Positions 1 through 14,913 of a stretch of DNA of 64,000 nucleotides are shown here, piece after piece. The number at the start of each line of letters is the position of its first letter. Positions within the stretch are counted from its first letter, which is position 1. Below the pieces are notes generated by a model. It made no database searches. It was not told the origin of the DNA and saw only the letters and a list, made by a program, of their open reading frames with translations. A program made the position numbers and the translations under genes. This DNA comes from Syncephalastrum monosporum B8922 (Eukaryota; Mucoromycota; Mucoromycetes; Mucorales; Syncephalastraceae): assembly GCA_000697355.1 (NCBI GenBank), contig JNEN01000969.1, positions 21,258 through 85,257 on the forward strand. The letters run 5' to 3'.

Positions 1-1588
1 GCACCATCCAAAGAAGTGCCGTCCTTTACCAGCAAGCCAGGAGGCGGTGGATGTACCAGAAAACCACTGGGTCTGTATGAGTTTTTACTTTACGTGCTAT
101 GAGGAAATGAGGACGTTACATAACTATTCAGATCCCGTCATCTAGTTAGTTTTTACATTTAACATACCACGTCTTTTAAAGGTGTGAAGTGAACAATCCA
201 ATATTATACCGAAATACTAGGAATACCTTCTCCTCCGGTAAAAGACACAGTAGAGGAATGCAGAGTCAGTATAGAGAGGCAAAGAAGGAGTTGCCCAAAA
301 AGGATGATGTGCGATTAATAGAGGTACAGTGACTGATAGGTTCTGTTTCTCTGTACCTAATGGATGTAGAAGTCGATCGTATTAAAACGTCATTCGAATA
401 CCATGTAATGAGCCATATTCGTCGAACTGCTGTCGGTCTCAAATCTCATCACGTTACATACATAGCATGTCTCCGCATGCAGTAATATACAAGCCGCAGA
501 CGTGTGAGATCTCTGCTAGATATGTATGTAAAGCACAAAGCAATGAAATGTTTTCGGACCGATTTCCCCTGGCGCGGGGGAGGAAGAACTCATTTGACCT
601 TGCGACGTAGCATTGGCGACGACTGAAGCACTTTTTTTAGTAGGTTTGTACATCCTGAAGGCGTAGCAGGATCAATCAAGGAGAGCAGCCTACGTCAGGA
701 CAATGAATGCGATACTCACTTCCATGTCTATGAATCATCGGCAATAAAAAGCCGACGCGCGGATTTGCCGGACGATCATACGACAGACAAAGAAAAAGTA
801 TGGGAACGTGCATATAGATCCCGATGTATACCATTTATAGACTATCGAAAGACCGCCCACATGCACTTCAGAGACTCACTGCGATAGCTGCCATGATGTC
901 AAGAGGACGACTGATAGGCATCCCGAACACTTATTAGCTATTTGCGGTTTGCATGAACTGACTTTTGTGACATGGCGGTGCGCCGATAACTAATGACAGA
1001 TAAAGGAAATGTTTCTCCCTGAATCAAAAGCATATACAATCCTACTGTGATACAAAAAACTTGCACCGAGTGTGCAAAAAAAAAAAAAAAAAATAGAAAA
1101 ACATAAAAGATAGAAAGAGCTGCATGAAAAGCAGAACATGCACTGTGCATATACGGCAAGACCTTGTTTAGGAAAAGGAACGTATCGAATGACCCAGGTA
1201 ACTGATGTGGCTGGCTTTATTGCAATAAAAAGGAACGGTTCCACAATGGATTCCATAGAGTCCCTGATCCAATGACTAAGATGCATAAGGGACAGTAGCA
1301 TGGTCATAGTACAAGTGTCTCATCCTGAGCAGATATATGAACGACAATGTTGTTGGGTGCAAACGAACTAGTAAAAAGAAAGTCCGTAAAAGTGGCGTGC
1401 ATCACAAGTTTTGGGGTGGTCGGCCCAGAAAGACGATCAAGAACTCTGTTCCTTTCACCCTTTTTTTTTTTTTCATTCTTATTTTTTTATTATCACACTT
1501 TTTTATTATTCACATTCAACATATCATCTCTACTATTCCTTGATCGTTCTCTGCTTATTCACCCGTTGGACCACTTTTTGCACCTGCC
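1..1588. other. intergenic, no supported gene
   Basis: I see no convincing coding region. The open frames here are short and start in A/T runs (for example around 1076-1092). The final 130 bases before the next gene are strongly pyrimidine-rich on the + strand, like the leaders of other genes in the window, so 1459-1588 is probably its 5' leader and promoter-proximal region. Confidence 0.6.
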
Positions 1589-3798
1589 ATGCAGCTGACG
1601 CTGGACCTTCTCCAGTCGATCCTCACCGACCTAACGTCTTTCATCCATCTCACCTTGATCCTTGTCGCAGTCGTCGTCCTGTTGATTACCGCCCGCGCCC
1701 TGCAGCTCCATCATGACTCGTCGCATTTCTCGGCTGCGCTTGACCTTCTACGGACCGGGTACAGGTACGTGGGCGTTAAGCAGCTCCACTACCTGCTCCA
1801 GCCGCAGGTCTACGTCAATTGCGGCGTTGCCGTTGCAGAACTGACGAGCGATTACGGCATGGCGTTGTTGCCACTCATGCAGGCGCTTTACGCCAACCTC
1901 AGCCTCTCCAAATTGCACAACAACCTCTGGCTCCCTTTCTCATCCGACACAGACTATCCTCCTTACTATGGCGACGTCGACGAAACCGAAGACGCCGGTG
2001 TGTGCTTACGCGGTCAGCCCGCAGCCACCCTCGTCTCGGGTCTGACCAATACTGGAAACTCATGCTATCTTAATTCAGTCCTGCAGGTACCTTTTTTCTT
2101 CTCGCTGTCTTTCCCTGTGTGGCTGACTGTTTAATGATAAACAATGCATCGATGATGTGAAATAGGCCTTGTCGTCTCTACCGCGTCTACAAGTCTATCT
2201 GGACCGTGTTCAGCACCATGAATCCGCCAAAGTCTCCCGTTCGCTCATGCGCACCCTCCGCCGTCTCACCAAACCCGTCCACGGCCGCAGCGCCTTTCGA
2301 CCCACCGACATTGTGTCCGCCATGGCGTCTGCCAACAAACGGTTCGCCAACCAAGATCAGGAAGACGCCCAGGAGTTCTTCCAGATGATCTCGAGCTCGT
2401 TGGAAACCGAGTACGAAGCCCACGAGAAGGCAGAGCGTCAGCAACAGCAGCAACAGTCGCTGATGGGCTTGAAAGACCTCCTTGAGCCCGAGGCCAAGGC
2501 CAGAATCGTGCGCTCCGCCACGACGGACCGACTCGAGAGTCCGTTCACAGGTCTGTTGGCGAGTCGGTTATCGTGCATGCAGTGCGCCTACACAGTAAGT
2601 CCTGACGTTGGGAGACTTATCAGATGCTGACGTAGGTTATCTGAATGATTAGGGTGCAATTCGGCATTTCCCGTTCAATAATGTCCAGCTGACCTTGCCT
2701 GATACGGTATGCCACGCAACGCATAGGGAAAAAGAATGAAGAGAAACTCATGATAGCCCTTTCACTATGCAGTTCTCCACCTCACTCGAGGCATGTTTGC
2801 AAGAGTATGTCGCGCTCGAATATCTTTCGGACGCTGCCTGCCGCAAATGTGCTCTGATCGAAGCCGCAAGCGAGCTCGCTTCCCAGCTGGACGGCCTCAA
2901 AGAACACACGCGCAACGCCAAAGACCTTGACGAGCGACGCCAGGTGATCACCAAAGTGGTCGAGTTGGAGCGACGACGGAGGGTACTGGAAGACAGGCTC
3001 AACACGGGCCAGATCGAGGAAGAGGATGATCAACTGCGCACGGTGAGCCGCCTGTCGAGCAAACAGGCGATGATTGCCAAACCGCCCAAGACACTTTGCT
3101 TGCACTTGTCGCGCTCGACCTATCACCCCTCGGGCGCCGTGCTCAAGAACACTTGCCACGTCAGCTTTCCAGAGGAGCTCAACCTCGCGCCTTATTGCAC
3201 CGACGGGACCATCAACATGCAGCCGCATCTGCCCATGTCGAGTGGCGCGCTCGACACGTCGCAAACCCGCTATCGCTTGATGTCCGTCATTGTCCATTTC
3301 GGCAGCCATGATTTTGGCCACTTTATCGCGTACAAACGGCGCGTCGCAGTCGAATCATGTTCATGCGCGGCCTGTGGCGACCGTCAACCGTGCCTCAAAC
3401 CCCAAGACACATGGTATCGCATTTCGGACGATCATGTCAGCGAATGCACTCTCGAAGAAGTGCTCCAGAGCGATGCGTATATGCTCCTCTACGAACAAGT
3501 CGCGGATGACTTGCCCTACCCGGCTCCGGTCCAGGTCGCGCCCGAGTTTTGTACAGAGGATCAGTCTTCCATTGAAGCGCTGCGTATTGCCAACACACTT
3601 CTCTCGGACGACCGCCGAAAATCAACCTCCTCCATCCCTCCCCCCGCCGAAAATATGATACCTGCTTCCTCGTCTTCTTCCTCATCCTCCACACCCCATC
3701 CTCATCTGCTGCAGGCAGCCGAAAAAAGCCTCCACCACCGCCACCCTAGCACACCGCATGCCCCCACCGGACGACGGAGATCGGTCGACGTGTCCTGA
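1589..3798 (+). CDS. membrane-anchored ubiquitin C-terminal hydrolase (USP family)
   Basis: Cysteine deubiquitinase that removes ubiquitin from substrates. Exons 1589-2086, 2166-2594, 2653-2706 and 2773-3798 join in phase to give 668 aa. The Cys box GLTNTGNSCYLNS lies near residues 151-163 with catalytic Cys about 159. The His box FGHFIAYKR and a following WYRISDDHV segment lie in the last exon. Two CxxC pairs (CMQC, CRKC) match the zinc-binding fingers subdomain. Residues about 16-35 form a hydrophobic segment (ILVAVVVLLI), a likely N-terminal membrane anchor. That layout resembles yeast Ubp1 and animal USP30, which suggests an outer mitochondrial or ER membrane location (inference). The last roughly 70 residues are Ser/Pro/His-rich. 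The start is the first ATG after a pyrimidine-rich leader, directly before the anchor. The orthologue is not certain, so no symbol is given. Confidence 0.88.
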
Positions 3799-4023
3799 AA
3801 AATTAGCTATTATCACCTCCTACATAACCTATAGATGACATAAGAAAATTAAAGTCAGGTCCGGTACCTTGCTTTTTCATGCTCGCGTGTGTGAATCACA
3901 AGCGTGCGTGGGGTAAACGTACACCTTGTGTAACCTCTTTTCCCCGGCTCTGTTTTTTCTATAAAGGCAAGCTGAAAGCTTTTCTTTGTTGCACCACCAT
4001 TCCCATTTTCTCTCTCACTCGTC

Positions 4024-5138
4024 ATGCCCGTTGAAGGCTTCAAACCCGATCTGAACAAGGCTGTCGGCCATGTCTACCCGGCTGACATCGTACGTCGTGC
4101 TTTCTCAGCAAGAGAAGCTCCCTGCTCACTCGTCTTTTCTGTAGGTGGCATGTACACGACGCGATTTCCTGCTGTATGCGCTGTCCGTGGGCGTCCCGGA
4201 AGACGAATTGCGGTGGTTGTATGAGTTGGGTATGTAAGCGGATTCACACTATGCCTCGCGCACGTGAATACGAAATAAACCCCCCCCCCCACACACACAT
4301 ACGCGCACCACCACCACCACCCCATACTGACTGAGAACGGACGGCTCTGTTAGACGTCGACTTTGGTCCTCTGCCGACCTACCCTCTCAGTCTTTTGCTG
4401 AAGGGCGATGACTGGGACGTTAATTCCTTTGTCGAGCGCTGGAGTGCCGGCGGCCCGCTCCCCGGTATGCCGTACTACGATCCCAACAAGATCGTCCACG
4501 GTGAACAAACCCTCGAGGTGTTCAAGCCGTTCCCGGTCGAGGGCGGCCGCTTCAAGTCCATCAAGAAGTGCACGGGCGTGTATGACAAGGGCTCGGGCAT
4601 GGTCATTGACTCCATCATTGACTTGTACGGCGAGAAGGACAATGTCCACTATCTCCGCATGGGCACGTCCATGTTTGTGCGTGGCTATGGCGGCTGGGGT
4701 GGTCCCAAGGGCCCTAAGAAGAAGTCGTACGTGCCTCCGCAACGCCAGCCTGACGCCATCGAGCATTTCCACACCCAGCGTAACCAGGCACTCCTCTTCC
4801 GCCTCTCGGGCGACTTTAACCCGCTTCATGCCGACACCGCCCTCGCCCCCACCGTCGGCTTCGAGCGCCCCATCCTGCACGGTCTCTGCTCCTACGCCAA
4901 GTGCGCCCACGCCGTCCTCAAGGCCTTTGGTGACAATGAGCGCGAGCGCTTCCTGAGCATCCAGGCCCGCTTTGCCCAACCCGTCCTGCCAGGCGAGACC
5001 GTCGACATTGCCATGTGGAAGGTCGAGGATGGCCCCAACACGGACGGCGTCATCTTTATCGCCAAGGTCGGCGACCGTGTCGTGCTCTCCAACGGCTACG
5101 TCGTCCTCGCCAAGGCCAAGAACGACTCCAAGCTGTAA
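4024..5138 (+). CDS. peroxisomal MaoC-like dehydratase (enoyl-CoA hydratase 2 type)
   Basis: Exons 4024-4089, 4145-4229 and 4354-5138 give 311 aa. The hydratase-2 motif LSGDFNPLHADTALA in the C-terminal half carries the catalytic Asp and His of the hot-dog fold. FERPILHGLCS follows, as in the dehydratase domain of peroxisomal multifunctional enzyme 2. The protein ends in SKL, a canonical type 1 peroxisomal targeting signal. The likely reaction is hydration of trans-2-enoyl-CoA in peroxisomal beta-oxidation. It is a stand-alone hydratase, not fused to a hydroxyacyl-CoA dehydrogenase as in yeast Fox2. The N-terminal third corresponds to the non-catalytic hot-dog repeat. The start ATG follows a CT-rich leader. 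The substrate range cannot be read from the sequence. Confidence 0.9.
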
Positions 5139-5229
5139 ATAGAAAAAAGCATTTTATAAAAAAAAGATTCCCCCCACCTTCCGCACCTCATGGTATTGGT
5201 ACGGCTTTCTCTCGCTCTCTTTCCCTCTA

Positions 5230-5255
5230 TGTGTGTGTGTGTGTGTGTGTGTGTG
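5230..5255. repeat. (TG)n microsatellite
   Basis: Thirteen TG dinucleotides in the 150-bp gap between the convergent MaoC and CNH genes, near their 3' ends. Confidence 0.95.
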
Positions 5256-5289
5256 AATGTGTGCACTATGACCTTTTTTTTATTATTAT

Positions 5290-6958
5290 TTATTCGATGC
5301 GAAGCATGTACAGTTGGACCTTGTGCTGCACTGCACAAGTCCACAAGAGAGCCTGCTCGGAACGGCCGAGATAGCGCACCGGCACGCCGTTCATGATACG
5401 ATGGATGCGCTTGGTCGTGCTGAGATGAATGATCTCGACGCAGGAGGAGCCAAAGCCGACCGCGCACCAGGCGCCCTGCAGCCGGACAAACTCGATCTGG
5501 TCGGGCTCCTGCGACCAGCAGTACACGGCGGTCGAGAAAAGACTGCCACTGAGATCAATGATGAAGCTCTGGCGCCCGAGCGTGGCGAGGAAAAGCTGGG
5601 GCGCGGCCGTGCAGGGCACCGCGACCGGGTCGGGCGCAGCCGAGGGCAAGGCGGCCATGACGGTGGTATAAGCGGGCGGGTTGCTGTACGCGGTGGTGAG
5701 TGACGTGGCGGGCAACCCGTCGGGGTAAAAGGGCAGCTGGAGGAGAGAGGTCCACTGGAGGGGCATGGGCGCGGGCGGGTCGTTCAGGTGATGGTTTTGC
5801 TCGTAGTAGTCTAGACGCTGCGCGCTCTGGGCGAGATCTTGGAGTTTGGCCATGTCGACCGAGATAAGGTCGACCTTGCAGTTGCGTAGGCCAATCACCG
5901 TGGCTTCGGAAGGGAACACGGCCACCAGGTAGCGCAGCGTGGCGCGGTCGTCCGCAAAGGCAATCGCGCGTGGCTCGGTCGGCACCCAGTAGCTCTTGTG
6001 CCGCACCAAGGGCGAGTAGAGCGCGAGACGCTGCTGCCAGACCACGATCTGCTGGTCGCGCTGGAGCACAGCCACAAAGACGTAGGCCGTGGTCTGGTAG
6101 GTGTGCATGCTGATACAGTCCTTGCTGCAGCCCGGTAGCTTGTAGTAGTAGTCCTGGAGCACGACGTCGTCGCAGACATACACGGGCGTGCTGCCGTTCT
6201 CAACGAGGCGCAGACGGCCAGACAGGCGCACGCTCTCGGGCTGAATCGCGTCTGTCGTCTTTTTCGAGCCAAGGGACTGCCAGGCCGCGAGAGACGGGAG
6301 CGGGCCATCGTACGGCAGGCTGCACACGCCGTGGCATAGACACAGCAAGGCATCGAGGGAGTAGCACCGCACGCGCTTGCCACGGCCCGCAGGCATCATC
6401 AAAACAACGCGGCTTCGGAGGAGGGCGAGTATCTGCTTGACGCGCATCCACAGGATCGTGACGGGTCGCTTGTGGGTCGTTGCCAGGTCGAGGAGCTGCA
6501 CCCCCTGCGTGGCATGGCCGAGCAGCAAAAAGCGGTCCTGCAGCACACAGCACGTCTCATAGACGTCCTGCCACCCGCTGCCGATGCTGCTGACCAGGTC
6601 AGACGACACAAGAAGCTCTAAATTCAGCTGTTGTTGTTGTACATGGTGTCGCTCTTGTTGCTATCGTGAAGAGACAAGGAGTGAGCCAGGGTGAAGGGGT
6701 ACACTAGCTTAAACTATGGTGTGTGCGTATATGTGTGTGTGTGCCAGGGGGGGGGGGGGGGGGGGGGGGTGGAGGAGTTACCTGCAGGACGGCCGCCGCA
6801 CTCGTGCCGTCGTCAACTCGGCCTTGTTGCTGCTCGTGCCCTAATAGTACAGGTGGCAGATTACCCGCGGCATTGTTGTCGTGCACAATGCTATCGTAGG
6901 CCGGGGGCAGTGATGAAGGCGACGATGGGAGGTCATGATGAGGCCATGGACCCGCCAT
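5290..6958 (-). CDS. stand-alone CNH (citron homology) domain protein
   Basis: Two exons, 6958-6782 and 6660-5290, give 515 aa. The exon 1 end (AAAVLQ) and exon 2 start (QQERHH) join in phase 0. The first 60 residues are low complexity with a PPAY motif. A Gln-rich linker follows, and then essentially the whole protein is one CNH beta-propeller. It shows the early LLLGHATQGVQLLDL block, the LALLRSRVVLMM/VRCYSLDAL block and the closing VEIIHLSTTKRIHRIM block. CNH domains bind small GTPases or membranes and usually sit at the C-terminus of kinases, Rho GEFs (Rom2) or Vps39/TGFBRAP1 proteins. None of those partners is visible here, and upstream 6959-7367 has no coding extension. Role unknown. 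A scaffold for Rho/Rab signalling is only an inference. Confidence 0.75.
6747..6769. repeat. G23 homopolymer inside the CNH gene intron
   Basis: A run of 23 G on the + strand, so C23 in the transcript, just 3' of the splice donor in intron 6661-6781. The length may be uncertain in the assembly. Confidence 0.9.
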
Positions 6959-7367
6959 TCGTCTCGTTCACAGGGCGAACCAATACGCGAAATAGAAAAG
7001 AGAAATAAAAGAAATAAAAGAGAGTCAAAGTGACGCTTGTCGAGGATTTTAATTATAGATATATGAACAAGAGAAAAAAAATGTGGATAGATACTCGTAT
7101 TTCAAAACTATTGTTATGATCGATCAGGGAATAGAAGAAAAAGAGACAAAAGAGAAGGGTATATTCATGAAGGGCGTTATCAAACTTGAGGAGGGTATGG
7201 TTGAGGACAACAGTTTGGATGCGGATGGAGTCCGTCACCACCAGTAAAAAATAGAACGTGTTTGCTGCACCGCCATAGCAAGCCATGGCAGGCTCGTAGC
7301 ACGAGGACTGTAACAGGGGAGGCAAATAGTTGATTTTCGGCTGTTGTGAATGGTATACAGCATATCC
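6959..7367. other. AT-rich spacer (CNH promoter / Nudix 3' flank)
   Basis: Both flanking genes are on the minus strand, so this holds the CNH promoter and the 3' flank of the Nudix gene. An open frame at 7053-7325 has no recognisable domain and I do not call it. Confidence 0.6.
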
Positions 7368-8974
7368 TTACAAGACAGTAGCAGTCGATGCCGCGGTCGT
7401 GTTTGTGTTTGTGTTTGTGTTCATGTTCGTGTTTGTCACTGTCGCTGCCGCAAACGGCGCAGGAGCAGCCATTGGCTTGCCAACAATCTGCTGTCTGCGC
7501 GGGGTGGGGAACTCGAGTCGCCGGTGCAACCGATAGGTCAGATCAATGTAGTCTGGCTCAGTGTCCGCAGTGATGATCGAGTGCCGCATCAAGAAATCAA
7601 TCATGACTATTGTTGACCAAACAATCGGGTCAGCTTTGATTCTTCTTTTTTTTTCTTTTCCTCACGGTCTTCACTTGCCTAAAGCGCAGTTGGGTTTCCA
7701 CTCGCCGTTCAGAAGCGTATCTCGGACCTGTACAATTCAAAGTAAGATGAGGTGAGCATCACCTGATACCAGGTAAACAAAAAAAAAAGAGATATGTATG
7801 GAGGCGTACCTGATCCAAAGACCACAGATAGAAGCACTCGACTTCTCCGTCCTGCGGAGTAGGAGTTACGCCAAGCGGTAATTGAAGATCGTAGACGTAT
7901 CTGTTACATTTAATAAATAAGTGTCTGCATTCTCAGAGCACATAAGAACGTGCTCGTTACTTACTGTGTCTCGGGAACCAAGCCATGGTGCGTATAAGTG
8001 AAGTAGGTAACTGCACCAGCATTGCGTGCCTGGATCATTTTTCATTTTCAAATGAGCAAGGAGAGAAGGAGGTATCAAGGGAAAAAAAAATCACTACATA
8101 CCTGCTCAGCAATCTCGTGCGGGATGCTTGCCTCCTCGTTGCACTCCCGAACGATGGTCTCCCGTGTTGTTTGTTTCCATGCAACGCCACCGGCCACCTA
8201 GAAAAGGAGACAGATGTAAGTTTGAATCAACAAAACAGAAACTCTAAACACTCCTATTTGTGGGTGTTGTCAAGTAAACAAAACACGTACACAATTGTCC
8301 AGCATGCCAGGCCAAGTCTGTTTCGTCCGGCTACGTCGGGCAACCCACATCTTGATTGAACCGTCCGTGTCACGCACGAACGCGTTGAGATGCGCACCGA
8401 ACTGGGAGATGCCAAACAGGGGAGCGCCTGCGCGCTCAACCACAAAGGCAGTGTTGTCCTCACGCGTGGCATCACCAAATACCGGGAACTTTTCATTGCG
8501 CCAGCCTAAAAAAGCACAAGCGTCAAGAGAGAGATATAAAAATAAATGCAATAATTTAGATGAATGCCGATCTTCATTTAATGGAGACAACACACACACA
8601 CACACACAAAAATTTGCAATCCAGCAATGAGAATATTGAAAAAAACAACACAACTTACCCGCCAAGACATTGAACGTCTTCATTTCCCGCCACGTGTCGA
8701 GAAGGTCCTTCATGACCTGTGTGCGTTGATCAAAGTTGTTGACCCAGTAGGCGAACGAGACGTGTGAGCCCTCAACAATTTCAAACGGAGGGGTCGATTG
8801 GGCCTGGTTGTATTCAATGAGACGAGCAACGACGCTGGGCAGGACGCGGCCAACGATATGTGGATGCATGCGGAAAGGAATGGTGTGATGGACTTCATCC
8901 GGGTTTTTCGGGTCGAATTCGTGAGGGAATTTATCCGCGTCCTGGATGACTTGATTAAGCGTCTCGAAAGGCAT
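7368..8974 (-). CDS. Nudix hydrolase with N-terminal DUF4743 (YJR142W / NUDT20-24 type)
   Basis: Seven exons on the minus strand (8974-8659, 8505-8291, 8197-8102, 8029-7965, 7900-7810, 7727-7679, 7606-7368) keep phase and give 356 aa, close to the usual length of this family. Residues 1-177 are the DUF4743-like region (RVLPSVVARLIEY; VFGDATREDNTAFVVERA). The next exon carries the Nudix box as a variant, AGGVAW...RECNEEAS, with the metal-binding ECNEE core but no glutamate at the usual early position, as is common in this subfamily. It continues with the typical VYDLQLP...VECFYLWSL block and CALVMIDFLMRHSII. Relatives are described as thiamine-diphosphate-related or housecleaning pyrophosphatases, and the substrate here is unknown. 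The C-terminal 30 residues are an Asn/Thr repeat encoded by a microsatellite at about 7400-7436. The sixth intron appears to be GC-AG. Confidence 0.88.
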
Positions 8975-11900
8975 GCTGAATGAATAGTATGTGTAGTATG
9001 TAAAATGGGGATGAGCGGTATTATGCGGAAGGTATGAGGGGAGAGGATGGGAGGGTATTAAATAAGAAAAAAAGAAAAAGCGATAGAAGGAAAGGTGACC
9101 TCGAGGAAGTGGGTTTATTTTATATGGATTCACTTGACTGCGAAAAAAAAAAATTCGCTACTTTATAGGCTATTATGTGTACTATGTGAGAGACAGAGAG
9201 TGCTATGTATGGTATGTGTACGACACAAAAGAGAGAGAAAGAACAAAAAAGGTACGACCTTCGATCGGGGGTGATCCCTTACTCTTCCTTCCGTCTTTTC
9301 GTCAGAACGGAACATACTCGCTTGTTTTTCTTGACAATGGCTCACCCTTGTTTCATTCGCCTCTGCTATGCATCGTGAGGAGCAGCGATGAGTGGCGAAT
9401 CATCTAGCGTGATAAAGAAGTAAAAATGACGAGGAGGTTTTTTTTTTGGGGGGAAGGATTGTGCTCATGGGGGGTGGAGATGGAAGAAAAGGGGACTCTG
9501 AGGCGGTCTAGAAAGGCAAAGCACGGTGGTGGTGAGAGAGAGAAAGAGAGTGAGTGAGCGCTGGGGGGTTTGCCAGAAGACGCACAGAAATGGCAATAAG
9601 TAATCTCGATGGAGCTTTGGTACGCACGCTACGCACCTTTTTTTTTTACAAGCCTTTTCTTCCTCCGCCCAGCCAGCTTCGAATTAGGGAGCAAACCCAA
9701 TGGATGGGGGTCGAAGGGGATATTCAGAACAATCGGACATGTGCATTTGCGTTTGGGCATAACTGCATTTGCTATCCCCTCTCTTTCACAGTTATCAGCC
9801 ATAGTTCACTTGTCTATGTACTTCTTACATATATGCACAGCGGACAGAACATGATCAGACTTCCGGGGGAAAGGGGGGGACGCCTCTCCCTTGAGATGAT
9901 GCCTGTTTTGGCGTGTGCATCTGTAAGTTGGGAGTTGGGGGTGGGACAGCAAGGTACGAAAGGAGTGGAGGGCGTAAAAACCTTATTATATCCATGACGA
10001 CGACAGCCATTTGCTTTGCGCGCGCGCGCGTGGTCGCGAGAATAGCAAACACGCTTTTCAAAGTGTATCATGGATAAACAGGTCATATAACAGTTCCCCA
10101 TGCTGCTCTTGCCATCCTATATATGGCAAACAGGACCGAGCGTGTCGCATTGACCCTTCACCAGTTGTTTCAAATCTCGCATACACTTCCCGTTCTCCCT
10201 ATGGTTCAACACTGATAGTTGCAACCCCCGATATCATCCTATTGTCATGTTGACAAAAATCCGAGTCTCCTTGAATTGGTTATGCCTTCATGAAGGTCCA
10301 ATCAAGTTGTTGGGGCTCTATCTGCAGGAGAGAAGCAATTGAAAGAAAAAGAGCCAAGTGGTGGCGGCCACTTGGCCCCCCTGTCCTCTCTAAAATCGTA
10401 CTTTCAGATACCCACCACCATCACCATCATCTGAAACTCCATTTCGCCACTTCCCACCTTGGTTTTTTTTGCCACCGGCTGACCAGGGACTGAGTTTTGA
10501 GAGATGAGGCTTTATCTTTTGCCTTGTCCCGTGCACAAAACTTACACACGCACACAACACCAAAACGTCAGTCCACATCACTTTCCGGTAAGCAAAACAT
10601 AAATGCGAGAAGCAGCTGATGTGAGTAGGGCGAAATACCGATCGCTCTGTGTAACTTGTGAAAGGTGCCACAGGGACCAAGTCTACCACCCAAAAAAAAT
10701 CTGTTCAGCTAGAAGATGAGAAAGCGCTATCTGGAAATAAAAATAGGAATAAGGGAAACGCTTTGCTGTACGCGCGGGAGTAGGAGGTTTTGTCGTTCTC
10801 GTTTTGCGTTGCCGTCATTTTTTCGACTCCTCTTCTCTTCAGTCCGCTCCTTGTCATTACGCTTTTTGTCAACATAAAAGTAGAAAGATCTTATTTGGAT
10901 CGGGGACAAAGCCAAAACTTGCCGACACGGGAGGCTCCAGAACCTCACAGAGTCGCAGATAGAAACAGGTGACGCATCCTATTTCTCTCAGCTGATGACG
11001 ACAAAAAGAAGATGGAACGAACGATGGGATGTGGTATCGGGACAAACAGGGTATGCATGTATATGCGCGGCATAGCACAAGAGGAACCTTAACATCCTTA
11101 CATAAATTTGAGTGTAAATAGTGAGAAGAAACCGCTGTGCAGAAGAAAGAGGGAGAGGAACGAAACGTCCCTCACTGATGAGAGCGGATGAGACTCAGCA
11201 CCTGCATGATATGCGCATAGGCTCGTTTTTTTTGTATGGCTGCGTAGGTTTTAAAGTAGCAGACATACAGACATACAGACATACATTTACATATACATAT
11301 AACATAAATCAAGTGAAAATGTAATGTGAACAGGCCTCAATATATGCTATGCAGACGACTCTGCAATATTTCTTCTCACTTCTTTTTTTTTTTTTCGAAT
11401 GATCCTTTTTTCGGATTTCTTGTGGAGTGTGAACAACCACACGCCTTGTATTTCAAAGTCACACCAGATAGAGAGTGACAAGACAGCCTCATGGCAAGTA
11501 ATTGCTGTGCAACTGTAACCTGCGACCAATCGAGCGGCAAAAACATAATAGATCGTAACGTCACATGTCCACCAAAGAATGGAGATTCTTTTTGTTTTCA
11601 CATAAAAAAAGAAAGTGATCGGCATCATTTGGGCCAAGTTTTTCTGTCTTGTGTTACGTCTAGCATCTTTTCTGTTTCCATGAATGACGCTATGCAAGGC
11701 ACATGCCCAAGCGATGCACGGCTATCAAATTTTTTTGGTGTCCAGAACAAGAACAAGAACGAAAGTCTGGTTTTGTAAGTCAATCCGTTCTTACATGGTA
11801 AGAATTTTCTCTCAGTCCATCCCTTGGATTGGGAATATATATTATAGAAAAGTAAACTTCTTAGAAGCTATTATCAATTAAGATTGACATTGTGTGTCCT

Positions 11901-12189
11901 TGACCTGTGTTCTTGCTGTCATCTAGCTGTCAAAATACCAGGGCTCCCCCCTTTAACCCCCCGTTTCGTTTGACATTAAGAATCTCGGAAGCCTGCACAA
12001 GCGGGAAGAGCGGGGGAACAAAAAAGTCCAAATAGCTAAAGTACAGTATGCCACATAATACATACGCACGCGCACACTTATAATAATACATATACACAAA
12101 GAGACGCATATCCGGATTAAAAAAAAATTAAAAAACTTCTTGGGACCGTGCACAACAAAACTGTTTGACCAATCACATCTGCATAATGA
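8975..12189. other. 3.2-kb intergenic region without a supported gene
   Basis: No frame here shows a known domain or believable exon-intron structure. Open frames such as 9554-9997 are built from homopolymers. It contains the Nudix promoter at its left end, a GC-dinucleotide run at about 10020-10030, poly-T/poly-A runs and a short tandem repeat at 11261. I found no tRNA-like structure by eye. Confidence 0.5.
11261..11284. repeat. 8-bp tandem repeat (AGACATAC x3)
   Basis: Three perfect copies of AGACATAC followed by further ATAC-rich sequence in the intergenic region. Confidence 0.9.

Positions 12190-14913
<2,724 letters not shown>

Noticed and set aside
7053..7325. 90-codon minus strand frame after the Nudix gene
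   Set aside because: Hydrophobic and Phe-rich from A/T runs, no homology recognised; lies in the 3' flank.
9554..9997. 147-codon + strand frame in the intergenic gap
   Set aside because: Contains poly-T-encoded Phe runs and no domain or splice context.
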